Positions 52,943 through 62,857 of a stretch of DNA of 64,000 nt are shown piece by piece. The position numbers were made by a program, and so were the translations under genes. This DNA comes from Bacillus carboniphilus (GTDB lineage: Bacteria > Bacillota > Bacilli > Bacillales > JC228): positions 1 to 64,000 of the forward strand of contig NZ_BAAADJ010000005.1 in the NCBI RefSeq assembly GCF_039522365.1, written 5' to 3'. Within the stretch, counting starts at the first letter, position 1, and each line of letters opens with the position of its first letter. The notes beneath the pieces were generated by a model that saw only the letters and a list, made by a program, of their open reading frames with translations, was not told the origin of the DNA and made no database searches.

Positions 52943-55411
52943 TTATTGTGTTAAGAAGGCATGGTAGTATCTTGAAATAGCTACAGCAAAATCCCCTCTT
53001 GTAACTGTTTGAGAAGGCGCAAAGGTAGCGTAAACTGTTGGCGTTAATTCATATGTCCCCTGTGTTATTTCAAAATAAGCATTTAATATATTTAAATCTA
53101 AAGCTAATTGAACATACCCTTTAAGTTCTGTTGGAATTTGATCTGCATCTTTAATGACAACTCTCTCTTCTCCATACTGTACGGTGAGCACGCCAGAAAA
53201 ACTAGTTGCTTCTTCTTGCAGACCAAGTGCTTGAACTAGTGAATAGGCTAGCTCAGTTCTTGTAACTGAATCCTCTGATGCAAAGGTTCCATCCTCTTTA
53301 GCCTTCATAACACCATCAAAAACTTGGCGTATATCTTTAAAGGCTGCTCCTCTTGCCGTTACTGCTTCAGCATATGCTACATTATGAGACTCAACATCTA
53401 GCAAGGTTGTATTTTCTGGGAGATATTGACGGATTTCAGCACCCATTACCAAATATTTAGCTAATTCAATTCTTTTTAATTGTTGATCAGGTTTAAATGT
53501 TCCGTTCTGATACCCATCTAGCAATCTCTCACTTACTGCCATTTTTATAGCTTCTGAGGCTTCATGGCCCTCAATGTCATCTAACCCCGTGTATCCACTG
53601 ACTCTTGAAAATTTTAAGGTTCCATTTACCACTTCAGGTAATGCAATCCCGTCAGTAGGATTTATTTCTTCTCCCCTTAATCCGCGTAATTCTGCCTTCC
53701 AGGTACCTGGCATCGGATTATTCACTGAAACGGTTCGATCATAGTATAGAGGGAATAATAAACTAATCCCTGAGCTATACTCTGTCCCATCTGGAGCAAC
53801 CAATACTAAGTTGATTGAATTGCCTGTTTGACTCAAAATACCTTCTCCGTTCACTTTTGCTACTAAGCTACTCAATCCTTCCGTAACCGTGAATACATGG
53901 GCATTATCAGAAACAAGAGTAACTGGATTATAATCAATCGAAAAGTCTTGTTGTGTTGTTTCACTTTCCACTTCACTATTAAAATTTTCGTATAAGTTAA
54001 CTGTTTCACCATATGGCCTATTAGAAAAAGCTTTGTCAACTGCTGCGTATGCATTGACATAACCTGCACCTACCTCCCAGGATTCATATCCCGGCATATT
54101 TGTAGCTGTTTTTTGCAATAGCTCCTTAACGTCTGAAGGTGATAATAACGGATTAGCTTCTAATAGTAAGGCAACAATTCCTGCAACATGCGGCGTGGCC
54201 ATAGATGTTCCGCTCATAACCGTGTAGTAAGGAAGGTATGCTGTTTCAATCATAGCTGCATCCACGTCAGCCGAGAGTAATGTTAGAGGGGAAACAGTCT
54301 TGGTTGAGATAATATCAACCCCTGGTGCTGTTATTGTTGGACGATCCTCCCAAGTCCACTCTTGCCCATTTAATGTGAACGTGCCACCTACTCCTTTTGT
54401 ACCTCGTGATGAAAAATCAGCAAGTTTACCACTTTTTTCACCAGCAGCAACCGAAATGACCCATGGAGCTTTTGCATAAGGATTATGTGTGTTTTCACCT
54501 GGGCCTTCGTTTCCAGCTGCAAACAAAACAACAATCCCTCTGTCAAAAGCAGCTTTACTCGCTATATTAACAGGGTCATATGGATCAAAATCACCTGAAG
54601 AACCCCAAGAATTCGTGATAATGCGAATGTTGTATTCCTCTTGGTGTGTAATCGCGTAATCAAAGCCACCTAATGAATCAAGAACCAAAAGCGCACCACC
54701 TGAGCCATAGCCAATCAGATCTGCCCCTGGAGCTACACCTTCATGTTTTCCGGCTGACATTGCCCCTGTTCCACCTACCGTTCCAGCTACATGAGTACCA
54801 TGTCCTGAGTTGGTATCTGTATTGATTACCCCTTCAGTATAGGAAACTGGAACAATACCAGTAATGCTACTTAAGTTAGTAGTTCCTAAAACGTTTTGCA
54901 CTAAATTTCTGCCATACTCGATATCTTTGTGTGTTCCGTCCACTCCACTATCATTTACAACAATCCCAACGCCCTTACCTGTAACTGGTAAACCACCATT
55001 TTGCTTACGAAACTGATCATCCGTCCGTAGTTTGTCTACACCTGTAACAGCAGTAGAAATGTCATTTACATATTCTAGACGTTTATTTAAGTAAATAGAG
55101 AATACTTCATCGCTTTCAGTTAGTTTTTCAATCTGTGCCTTTGTTGCTACAATGCCAGCCATCGGTAGAGACTTCATAGTTGTTCCAATTTTAATTCCTA
55201 AGTCCTTTAATAGCTGCATTTGGTTATTAGTTGGTGCACCTGTAGCATTAAAAGTTACAATCACTTCAAATGGACCAGACTCTGTGAACAATACCTCTTG
55301 AAGTTGATCATCCAAAATGACTTGGCTAGAAGCTTTGACAAAATAGTTGGATGAAAGACTAATGGACAACAATAGAGTCATAGTAAGTAAAGCACATAGT
55401 ATTTTCCTCAT
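52943..55411 (-). CDS. Cell-surface subtilisin-like serine protease with SLH domains (paralogue 1)
   Basis: An 822-aa secreted protein. A signal peptide (1-~27, ILCALLTMTLLLSISLSS), an I9-like propeptide (~45-115) and an S8 catalytic domain with Asp154 (NDSGVDGTH), His204 (GHGTHVAG), oxyanion Asn301 (AAGNEGP) and Ser403 (GTSMATPHVAG) are followed by a beta-rich region. Three SLH-like modules lie from ~615 to the C-terminus (KMAVSERLLDGYQNGTFKPDQQLKRIELAKYL; VTRTELAYSLVQ; VTRGDFAVAISRYY) and should bind cell-wall polymers. AAAGGTGGTTATGTA precedes the ATG. Close paralogue of the next gene. Confidence 0.93.
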   Translation of the reverse strand: MRKILCALLTMTLLLSISLSSNYFVKASSQVILDDQLQEVLFTESGPFEVIVTFNATGAPTNNQMQLLKDLGIKIGTTMKSLPMAGIVATKAQIEKLTESDEVFSIYLNKRLEYVNDISTAVTGVDKLRTDDQFRKQNGGLPVTGKGVGIVVNDSGVDGTHKDIEYGRNLVQNVLGTTNLSSITGIVPVSYTEGVINTDTNSGHGTHVAGTVGGTGAMSAGKHEGVAPGADLIGYGSGGALLVLDSLGGFDYAITHQEEYNIRIITNSWGSSGDFDPYDPVNIASKAAFDRGIVVLFAAGNEGPGENTHNPYAKAPWVISVAAGEKSGKLADFSSRGTKGVGGTFTLNGQEWTWEDRPTITAPGVDIISTKTVSPLTLLSADVDAAMIETAYLPYYTVMSGTSMATPHVAGIVALLLEANPLLSPSDVKELLQKTATNMPGYESWEVGAGYVNAYAAVDKAFSNRPYGETVNLYENFNSEVESETTQQDFSIDYNPVTLVSDNAHVFTVTEGLSSLVAKVNGEGILSQTGNSINLVLVAPDGTEYSSGISLLFPLYYDRTVSVNNPMPGTWKAELRGLRGEEINPTDGIALPEVVNGTLKFSRVSGYTGLDDIEGHEASEAIKMAVSERLLDGYQNGTFKPDQQLKRIELAKYLVMGAEIRQYLPENTTLLDVESHNVAYAEAVTARGAAFKDIRQVFDGVMKAKEDGTFASEDSVTRTELAYSLVQALGLQEEATSFSGVLTVQYGEERVVIKDADQIPTELKGYVQLALDLNILNAYFEITQGTYELTPTVYATFAPSQTVTRGDFAVAISRYYHAFLTQ

Positions 55412-55608
55412 TACATAACCACCTTTTTAAAAATGTGAAAATTCTTATAACTATTATCAAATTTATTTGCTCCAAAACCTATTCCACAAAGGTTATAAAA
55501 TGGAGGGATTTTAGTACTATTTATAGCTATACAAAAGTAGTAGGGAAAGAATGGGATTCCCAACGTACAACCGTGAACTGTACCAAAAAGGCAAACTCAT
55601 TGCTCTCC

Positions 55609-55651
55609 CATTAAAAGAGAGTACATGAAAATTTTGATTTTCATGTACTCT
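55609..55651 (-). terminator. Terminator of the second S8 protease gene
   Basis: Minus strand GAGTACATGAAAAT-CAAA-ATTTTCATGTACTC, followed by TCTTTTAAT: a 14-bp perfect stem. Confidence 0.85.
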
Positions 55652-55666
55652 TATTATCTGTTTTAT

Positions 55667-58129
55667 TTAATATGCTGCAAAATATCGAGAAATCGCTACT
55701 GCATATTCTCCTCTTGTAACATGACCATTTGGATTAAATGTAGCTTTAACGGTCGGCTGTAAATCATAAGGACCCTGAGTGATGTCAAAGTATGCATGTA
55801 AAATATTTAAATCTAACGCAAGCTGTACGTATCCTCGAAGATGACTAGGAATTTCACCTGCATCTTCAACTGGGATTCTTTCCCCCTTGTATTGTACCGT
55901 GATTGAATCAGCCATTTTCGTTTCTGCTTCTTTCTGTAATCCTAAATTTTGCACGAGACTATAAGCTAATTCCGCACGTGTAACACTTTGTTTCGGAGAG
56001 AACTTTCCATCACTAGTTGGAAGTAAGACTCCTTTATTTGTATTGGACGTGTCACGAAGCGCTGCACCTGTTGCAGCTACTGCCTCTGCAAAAGCTATTT
56101 CTGTCTCTTTTACATCTTTAAAAGATTTTGCACCTGATAATGGTAAGTATTGACGCACACCAGCACCCATTACCAAAAATCTGGCCAATTCTATTCGATT
56201 CAAGTTTTCATCCGGACGGAAATTTCCGTCAGAATAGCTATCTAGCAAACGTTCTGTAACCCCAAGCTTAATAGCTGCTTCTGCAGGATGCCCTTCTATA
56301 TCTTGTAAACCAGTAAATGACCCAGCTTTTTTAAAGGATAGTTCACCTTGGATTGTTTCTTCAAGTGCTACTCCATCTAGCCCTTCCAGCTGTAATGTCC
56401 AGGTGCCTGGCTGAGGTGAAATAACCTGAACAGTCCGATCCGTATAGAGAGGAAATAATACATATATTCCTGAACTATATCGCGTTCCATCCGGAGCAAT
56501 CAATACAAGGTTAATCGTATTTCCTGTTAAACCTAGTAGTCCATATGCGTTAATTTTGGCTGTTAACTCTGTTAAACCTTCTTCTACCTGGAATTCTAAT
56601 GTATTACCGGTTAAATTGAGTGAACTGTATGAAATCGTAAATGGTTCCCTTTTCACATCCATTTCAACATTCGCATAAAACTGTTGATTAGCATTAACAG
56701 TTGTTCCATAAGGTCGGTCTGAGAAGGCAGCATCAACAGCCGCATAAGCATTTACATAACCTGCTCCTACTTCCCAATCCTCATATCCAGGCATATTGGT
56801 TGCTGTATTATGAATGATATCCTTTACTTCATCAGGTGATAAAAATGGGTTTGCTTCTAACATTAAAGCTACAACACCCGCAACATGTGGGGCAGCCATG
56901 GAGGTTCCGCTCATTGTTGTGTAGTACGGTAGGTGTGCAGGCTCTATGTTATTTACATCATCTGTAGCACCTAAGCTAGAAACTGGTGCGATAACTCTAG
57001 TCGAAATAATACCTTCACCTGGTGCTGTAATAGTCGGCTGATCTTCCCAAGTAAAGCTTTTTCCATCAACTTCTACTGTTCCACTCTTTCCATCAGCACC
57101 ACGTGAGGAAAAATCCGTTAATTTACCATTTTTGGTACCAGCTGCAACGGTAATGACCCAAGGAGCTTTTTTATAGTTACCTGAGATTGTCGATTCTCCA
57201 GGCCCTGAATTTCCTGCTGAAAAAATGGTGATAATTCCACGATCATACAATCTTTTCGTGGCAATATTGATTGGGTCATATGGATCAAACGGTGTTCCTG
57301 CATCACTCGTGGTTCCCCAGGAATTTGTAATCACACGAATGTTGTATTCAGTCTGGTGTGTTAATGCATAATCAAATCCACCAATGGTGTCCAATATAGC
57401 AACAGCCGCTCCGGATCCATATCCAATGATATCTGCTCCAGGTGCTACTCCTTCATATTTTCCACTCGACATTTCACCCGTTGCTCCTACAATACCGGCA
57501 ACGTGCGTTCCATGTCCCCCAGTACTATCTGTATTAGGAACATTCTCTACATAAGTAATAGGTAACAAAGTATCCAATGCGTGTAAATTAGTGGATGCCA
57601 TTACGTTTTGTACGACGTGGTTCCCATATTCTAAATCAGGATGAGTACCGTCTATTCCACTATCATTGACTACAACCCCAATCCCTTTTCCTGTAACCGG
57701 TAAACCACCGTTTAGCTTGCGAAGAGTGTCATCTGTACGTAGACGATCAACCCCAGTTATTTCTGTTCCAGTGTCGTTCTCATATTCCACCTTTTCATTG
57801 TCATAAATGGAATATACCTCTGGACTATTGAGTAAAGCGTTTATTTGATCTGCAGTAGCGAGAACACCTGCTATTGGCAGACTTTCAAATGTAACCCCAG
57901 ATGTAATCCCTACATTACGAAGTAGATTAAGTTGAGATTCCGTTGGACCGTTGTCACTTCTAAAGGTAACGATTACTTCAATTGGTTCAACCGTTGTCCC
58001 TAATAAACTTTCCAAATCCGGATCTAGATGTGCTTCTGATAGCTGAATAGTTGCATCAACCGTTGGTCCTATCGTAAACCATGACGAGATAACCAGGATC
58101 GCTGATAAAAAAATGGCTTTTAATTTCAT
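55667..58129 (-). CDS. Cell-surface subtilisin-like serine protease with SLH domains (paralogue 2)
   Basis: An 820-aa secreted protein with the same plan as its neighbour. Signal peptide (1-~26), propeptide, S8 domain with Asp156, His206, Asn307 and Ser410, a beta-rich region, then three SLH-like modules. Many blocks match paralogue 1 residue for residue (for example GGLPVTGKG and EGVAPGADIIGYGSG), so the pair arose by tandem duplication and then diverged. The frame extends to 58237, but ATG 58129 with GGAGGTAAGTTT upstream is the start. It has its own leader and terminator. Confidence 0.93.
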   Translation of the reverse strand: MKLKAIFLSAILVISSWFTIGPTVDATIQLSEAHLDPDLESLLGTTVEPIEVIVTFRSDNGPTESQLNLLRNVGITSGVTFESLPIAGVLATADQINALLNSPEVYSIYDNEKVEYENDTGTEITGVDRLRTDDTLRKLNGGLPVTGKGIGVVVNDSGIDGTHPDLEYGNHVVQNVMASTNLHALDTLLPITYVENVPNTDSTGGHGTHVAGIVGATGEMSSGKYEGVAPGADIIGYGSGAAVAILDTIGGFDYALTHQTEYNIRVITNSWGTTSDAGTPFDPYDPINIATKRLYDRGIITIFSAGNSGPGESTISGNYKKAPWVITVAAGTKNGKLTDFSSRGADGKSGTVEVDGKSFTWEDQPTITAPGEGIISTRVIAPVSSLGATDDVNNIEPAHLPYYTTMSGTSMAAPHVAGVVALMLEANPFLSPDEVKDIIHNTATNMPGYEDWEVGAGYVNAYAAVDAAFSDRPYGTTVNANQQFYANVEMDVKREPFTISYSSLNLTGNTLEFQVEEGLTELTAKINAYGLLGLTGNTINLVLIAPDGTRYSSGIYVLFPLYTDRTVQVISPQPGTWTLQLEGLDGVALEETIQGELSFKKAGSFTGLQDIEGHPAEAAIKLGVTERLLDSYSDGNFRPDENLNRIELARFLVMGAGVRQYLPLSGAKSFKDVKETEIAFAEAVAATGAALRDTSNTNKGVLLPTSDGKFSPKQSVTRAELAYSLVQNLGLQKEAETKMADSITVQYKGERIPVEDAGEIPSHLRGYVQLALDLNILHAYFDITQGPYDLQPTVKATFNPNGHVTRGEYAVAISRYFAAY

Positions 58130-58262
58130 AAACTTACCTCCAGACTGAATATTCTTACTTTTAATTATTATCCAATACATAGACTGGTAGCTATTCTGCT
58201 TTTGGGGTAAGTTTCTGAACAGATGGACTATTTTCACATACTACAAAAGTATTACTGTTTAA

Positions 58263-58293
58263 ATGAAGAAAGACGCCAATGTTGGCGTCTTTC
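58263..58293 (-). terminator. Terminator of minJ
   Basis: GAAAGACGCCAA-TG-TTGGCGTCTTTC: a 12-bp perfect stem, with a short T-rich tail (TTCTTCATTT) on the minus strand. Confidence 0.75.
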
Positions 58294-58388
58294 AGACAGT
58301 CGACAGATATAATTTTAAATAAGGCACACTAATATATAAAAATGACTACATTTATTAGGTATGGAGAGTAAGAGTATAGCATTTACAA

Positions 58389-59576
58389 CTATACTACCGC
58401 CTTTTGTTGTTCTGATACATCATCAACGAATAATAGACCCAACTCATGATGCTCCCCTTCATAAAGGGCCCTTTGAGCAAAACGGATTTCGCCTTCAAAG
58501 TTTAGGATTTCGAGCTTGCAGTATGATCTATTTTTTTGCAGATGATAGTAGAATTCATCTGGAGTACGTATGGATTCTCCGTTTATCCTTGTAATGGTTT
58601 CACCGACCTGTACCCCCATTTTTTCTGCAGGTGAAAGTGGATGAATTCCGATTACAACGAGACCTTGATTCCGCGCAGTATAAAGGCTAGCTTTTGTTTG
58701 ATCATGGTGACGAATAGACCAAGCAATCGCTTCTCTTCCTATAATGGCTGCTCCAATGACGAGGTAGCTGTACACCATTCCATAGAGTGAGAGAAAGCTT
58801 GCAGCCCCAATCATTACACCAAGGTAGAGTACATATTTCCCTTCGCGCTTCGTACCTTCACTTGTGAGCATCCCTTGGAACCTTCTTCTATAACCTAACG
58901 GAATCGGAAGAATAATGGGGGTAAAGCCCTCCTGTCCAATAGGAAGAACAGGCCACCATTCCCACGGTGCAGCTAATTCACCTGGCACAAACAAAATGAG
59001 TGGTAGTAACCATAACCGGTCAATTTCTTGTACACCGATCGTTCTTCCTCTTTTACTTTGTGTTAAAAGTGGAGACGTGAATTGGTTACCATTTTTAATA
59101 ATTAGGAATCCTTCTACTACTAGCAGCAATCCTAGTAAAACGAGAAAACTTAACGCTAGTTGGTTATTGAATTCAATTGAATACCCCAACAGAGGAATTT
59201 CCTGTATGAAGACTGGCAGAAAAGAAGCTAATACGAGAGCTCCTCCTAGAACGTAAGCTGGAGATAACAGTTGGTATTGTAGTGTTAAGGAAAGCAAGAG
59301 GAATAATATTCCGGCTAACACCAAGATACCTGGTGAAACGGTGACACCAGTAACAACCGTCACTAAAGATAAAATAGCACCAATCAGTAAACTATATGTA
59401 AAAGCTGTTTTTAATTCCTGATACCCATCAAATACCCTGCTATGAAATTGAGATCGCTCTCTTTTCACACGTCGATATCCCATAAGCACTGCGTAAAAAA
59501 TGACAAAGTAGAAAATAGGATTTAGAAAAAAGAAGCCGACACCTTTTAAAAGCTCAAACAACCAATCATTTGCCAC
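58389..59576 (-). CDS. minJ: Cell-division topological factor MinJ
   Basis: A membrane protein bridging DivIVA and MinCD at the division site and poles. The 395-aa product has about seven hydrophobic helices (residues ~10-265) and a C-terminal PDZ domain (~300-385, GLVVIGIHPLSPAEKMGVQVGETITRINGESI). The frame continues to 59720, but the GTG at 59576, preceded by GGGTGGTGG, gives VANDWLFELLKGVGFFFLNP, matching the N-terminus of B. subtilis MinJ. Position next to ctpB is conserved. Confidence 0.9.
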   Translation of the reverse strand: MANDWLFELLKGVGFFFLNPIFYFVIFYAVLMGYRRVKRERSQFHSRVFDGYQELKTAFTYSLLIGAILSLVTVVTGVTVSPGILVLAGILFLLLSLTLQYQLLSPAYVLGGALVLASFLPVFIQEIPLLGYSIEFNNQLALSFLVLLGLLLVVEGFLIIKNGNQFTSPLLTQSKRGRTIGVQEIDRLWLLPLILFVPGELAAPWEWWPVLPIGQEGFTPIILPIPLGYRRRFQGMLTSEGTKREGKYVLYLGVMIGAASFLSLYGMVYSYLVIGAAIIGREAIAWSIRHHDQTKASLYTARNQGLVVIGIHPLSPAEKMGVQVGETITRINGESIRTPDEFYYHLQKNRSYCKLEILNFEGEIRFAQRALYEGEHHELGLLFVDDVSEQQKAVV

Positions 59577-59670
59577 AAGAAACCACCACCCTCGAAGTCT
59601 TCTAAACGTTGCAACTCTATTACTCTCTATTGTAGCAAATTTAATAGGAAAAGAGGAAATATTTTTACAA

Positions 59671-59701
59671 TGGGACAAGGTTCCTGTCCCCTCTGTCCCA
59701 A
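59671..59701. repeat. GGGACAGG palindromic repeat element, copy 2
   Basis: GGGACA-AGGTTCC-TGTCCC followed by CTCTGTCCCA, between minJ and ctpB; resembles the element at 17704-17731. Confidence 0.65.
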
Positions 59702-59703
59702 CA

Positions 59704-59742
59704 CAAAAAGGACGCGCCATCTGATATTTGGCACGTCCTTCA
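59704..59742 (-). terminator. Terminator of ctpB
   Basis: Minus strand AAGGACGTGCC-AAATATCAGAT-GGCGCGTCCTT followed by TTTGTG, about 37 bp after the stop codon. Confidence 0.8.
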
Positions 59743-59778
59743 TTTTATATGATCTCCTTGGGGAGGAAACACCGGTTA

Positions 59779-61218
59779 CTACTTCTTTTTCGCAATTATG
59801 TTTAAGGCTGTTTGAAGCTGTAGGTCGTATCTCGGATCCTTGATTTTATCTAATACTGCTTTTTCCATTGCAGCGGCTGTAGATGAATCGATTACACCTG
59901 ACATTGGCATCCCATTCATTTGTTGGAAGGCCTTTACAGCGATTTCGGTTTTATGACTAAAATAGCCATCTACTCTACCTGGTTGTAAGCCTAAGCTTTC
60001 TAGAATGATTTGTGCGTTTTTCACATGTTCATCATTCATATCTTTTTTCAATGGTTCTTCCAATTGAATCGGGTGGGTTCGGTAAAAATCTGGTTGTTTC
60101 ATTTCAATATTTGGCTCTATCCCTTTACCGTGGATCCAGTTTCCATTTGGTGTTAGCCACTTGTACAAGGTCAGCTTAATGTTACTTCCATCACCCATGG
60201 AAACGGCTTGTTGTACAGTTCCCTTACCAAAAGTCTTTTCGCCTACCAATGTATAGCCTTCTACTTCTTTTAAGGCAGCTGCTAAAATCTCGGAGGCAGA
60301 AGCACTTCCTTTATCAATAAGGAGAGCAATCGGGTATTCCTTCGATTTCTTCAGCTCTGTATAATATTGAAGCTTCTTACCTGTACGCTCCTCAATTTGA
60401 ACATACGGTTTGTTATTGGTCACTAAATCTCTTAAAATATGCTGTACACTGTCGAGTAAACCACCTGGGTTTCCACGAACATCTAGTAACAGACCTTCTA
60501 TCTCTTTTTCTTCCAGACTCTCTAATTGCTTATGAAAGTCCTGTGCAGTATTTTTAGAGAAAGAAGTGATTTCAATATAGCCGATGGTTTTCCCGTTCTT
60601 CTCAAAGGTTTTGGAAAATACCGTTTCATTCGGAATCTCTGCTCGTTCAACAGGGATTTCAAGCGGTTTGTTCATACCTTCTCTTTTAATTAGAAGGTTC
60701 ACAACACTCCCCTTTTCCCCGCGAATCATCATTGTCACGTCATAAAGGTCCATCCCACTTACACTTTTTCCATCCACTTCGAGGACTTCATCATTCGGCT
60801 TCAGACCCGCACTTTCTGCCGGAGAATTCTTAAAAGGAGAGATAATATAAATCTTCCCTTCAATCTTACTAATCTCGGCTCCAATTCCTTCAAATTCGGA
60901 CTCTAATGTATCTGAAAACTGTTTGGTCGTTTCCTCATCCATGTATACCGAGTATGGGTCGTCTAATGCAGAGATCATCCCCTGGATTGCACCTTCTACT
61001 AACTCTTGTTTCGGTACTTCCTCTACATAGCCAGAAGAAATTAAATCATAGGCTCTTTGTACTTTTTGCAAGCTTTCACTTAGCTCAAAACTTTCTTCAT
61101 GACTTTGTGAACCTTCCTCTGTATCCGAATCAAACAATGAACTTGATCCCACATATACTCCACTTGCTCCTGTCACGATGGAACAAGATAACGTTATGGC
61201 TAACCATTTTCGATTCAT
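59779..61218 (-). CDS. ctpB: Carboxy-terminal processing protease (S41, PDZ domain)
   Basis: A 479-aa secreted or membrane-anchored serine protease. N-terminal hydrophobic segment (~5-25), PDZ domain (~110-190, SPAESAGLKPNDEVLEVDGKSV), S41 catalytic domain (nucleophile Ser in DKGSASASEILAAALKE, then the lysine of GKGTVQQ), and a C-terminal peptidoglycan-binding domain (VKNAQIILESLGLQPGRVDGYFSHKTEIAVKAFQ). In B. subtilis CtpB cleaves SpoIVFA during sporulation to release pro-sigma-K processing. AGGGGGAGCTGA precedes the ATG. Confidence 0.95.
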   Translation of the reverse strand: MNRKWLAITLSCSIVTGASGVYVGSSSLFDSDTEEGSQSHEESFELSESLQKVQRAYDLISSGYVEEVPKQELVEGAIQGMISALDDPYSVYMDEETTKQFSDTLESEFEGIGAEISKIEGKIYIISPFKNSPAESAGLKPNDEVLEVDGKSVSGMDLYDVTMMIRGEKGSVVNLLIKREGMNKPLEIPVERAEIPNETVFSKTFEKNGKTIGYIEITSFSKNTAQDFHKQLESLEEKEIEGLLLDVRGNPGGLLDSVQHILRDLVTNNKPYVQIEERTGKKLQYYTELKKSKEYPIALLIDKGSASASEILAAALKEVEGYTLVGEKTFGKGTVQQAVSMGDGSNIKLTLYKWLTPNGNWIHGKGIEPNIEMKQPDFYRTHPIQLEEPLKKDMNDEHVKNAQIILESLGLQPGRVDGYFSHKTEIAVKAFQQMNGMPMSGVIDSSTAAAMEKAVLDKIKDPRYDLQLQTALNIIAKKK

Positions 61219-61537
61219 TCAGCTCCCCCTAACACGTTGCAGTATGTATGATGCCTTTACATCAATATATGTACAGGCTTGGGGGATTATGAGACAAACT
61301 TAAGCCATTATAAAAAACTAGATAGACTTCTAGTAAATTTAGAATTTGAATTCAGGAAAACTCGGCATATTAATATTTGTACATCTGGTACACAAACTTT
61401 TGCTTATTCCTTATTACCATGTAATGAAGCACAAGGGTTGGCGGCCGTGCATAGCAGTCCGGGGATGGAACTTGTTGTTCATTCCTTGGAACATCAGGAT
61501 GGCTACTGTCTCTTACACTGAGTTTGTTATGGAGTAA
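61219..61537. other. Intergenic region upstream of ctpB
   Basis: Contains the ctpB leader. A plus-strand frame from TTG 61279 to TGA 61521 (80 codons) is open and its third-position use looks coding-like, but it has no good ribosome binding site and no family that I recognise. I do not call it a gene. Confidence 0.4.
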
Positions 61538-61578
61538 TAAAAAAACAGGTGATCACATTGTGATGTCACCTGTTTTTA
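61538..61578. terminator. Terminator of metX-hom
   Basis: AAAAACAGGTGATCACA-TTG-TGATGTCACCTGTTTTTATTT: an ACAGGTGA-based stem with A and T tracts on both sides, directly after the hom stop. Confidence 0.85.
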
Positions 61579-61579
61579 T

Positions 61580-62857
61580 TTAAAAAGCGAGGGAATTTAA
61601 GCAAGGAACCTTGGGTTGGTCAGAATTCAACTCTTTCCACTCTTTTGCTCCTCGAATCTCATATAGCCGAACCATGGGCAATCGAGTCTTCCATTCATAG
61701 ATGGTTTTGTCATCCCCTAAGAATAAAATCGCCTTCCACTTTTGCCCCGATTTATGCTTGATTAACTTACCACTTGTAATGAACGGAGTTGGAAGTGATG
61801 GATTTTGAGGAACAAATAGAAGCCATTGTTTAAGTAATTTAGTCGCACCTCCCTCCACCTCATCTAGCTGGATAGTCTTGGAACCCTTTCTTTGTAGAGA
61901 GGGGCGCAGGACTTGAACCAAATCCTCGACCATTGCACTGGCGGTCGGTAACCTTCCCGCTCCTGGACCTTGAAACATCAACGAACCTACTAAGCTAGCC
62001 TCCACATTCACTGCATTATCTACCCCATCAACATGGTAGAAAGGGTGCTGATTGGGTACAACTATGGGCATCACTTTTCCCTGCAATCCTCTGGAAGACG
62101 GCTCGATGGAAGCAACATGCCGAAACCGATAACCAAACTCTTCAGCTAGCTCCATCTGTTCACGGTCAACCTTAGATATTCCCTCCCGTTGAACTTCTGT
62201 CCAATTTGGCTGTTCTCCATAAAGTAAATCAGATAAGATCATCAGCTTATAAAAAGCATCATCCCCTTCCACATCTGCGGTTGGGTCCGCTTCTGCATAG
62301 CCTTTCTTTTGAGCATCAGCAAGGACTTCTTCAAAAGAATGACCATTTTCTCTCATTTCGGTCAAAATATAGTTGGAAGTTCCGTTCAAAATGCCTTCTA
62401 GCCTGTGAACTTGATTTACTCTTAAAAGCTCAGAGAGAGAGCGAATAATTGGAATTCCACCAGCTACGGATGCTTCGTATCCAACATGAACTTCATTCTC
62501 ATCCGCTAGTTGTTGTAATTCATTTCCATGATGGGCAAACATCACCTTGTTAGCTGTTACTACATGGCAGCCATGCTGAATAGCTTTTTTCAGGTAGGAG
62601 AATGCCGGTTCACACCCTACAATGGCTTCCAACACCACATCAATATGACCAAGTTCCAAAATGTCATCAAAATTGGTTGTCCACACGATACCAGGTGGAA
62701 TGTCTCTCACCTTCAATGGATCCTTCACTAAAATTGCGTCGACAACGATCTCTGCACCCAATAATCGCTGAAGCTCCTTTTGATGGGAGTGAATACTCTC
62801 CACCACGCCTTGCCCAACGGTTCCATAGCCTAACACTGCGACATGAATGATTGTCAA
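61580..62857 (-). CDS. hom: Homoserine dehydrogenase
   Basis: Reduces aspartate semialdehyde to homoserine. The 425-aa protein has the N-terminal NAD(P) motif VLGYGTVGQGVVE, the substrate region GILNGTSNYILTEM and ADPTADVEGDDAFYKL, and a catalytic core up to ~320. The last ~100 residues (from SLQRKGSKTIQLD) are not clearly an ACT domain of the kind in feedback-regulated enzymes. It overlaps metX by 4 bp, so homoserine here feeds methionine synthesis. Confidence 0.93.
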   Translation of the reverse strand: MTIIHVAVLGYGTVGQGVVESIHSHQKELQRLLGAEIVVDAILVKDPLKVRDIPPGIVWTTNFDDILELGHIDVVLEAIVGCEPAFSYLKKAIQHGCHVVTANKVMFAHHGNELQQLADENEVHVGYEASVAGGIPIIRSLSELLRVNQVHRLEGILNGTSNYILTEMRENGHSFEEVLADAQKKGYAEADPTADVEGDDAFYKLMILSDLLYGEQPNWTEVQREGISKVDREQMELAEEFGYRFRHVASIEPSSRGLQGKVMPIVVPNQHPFYHVDGVDNAVNVEASLVGSLMFQGPGAGRLPTASAMVEDLVQVLRPSLQRKGSKTIQLDEVEGGATKLLKQWLLFVPQNPSLPTPFITSGKLIKHKSGQKWKAILFLGDDKTIYEWKTRLPMVRLYEIRGAKEWKELNSDQPKVPCLNSLAF

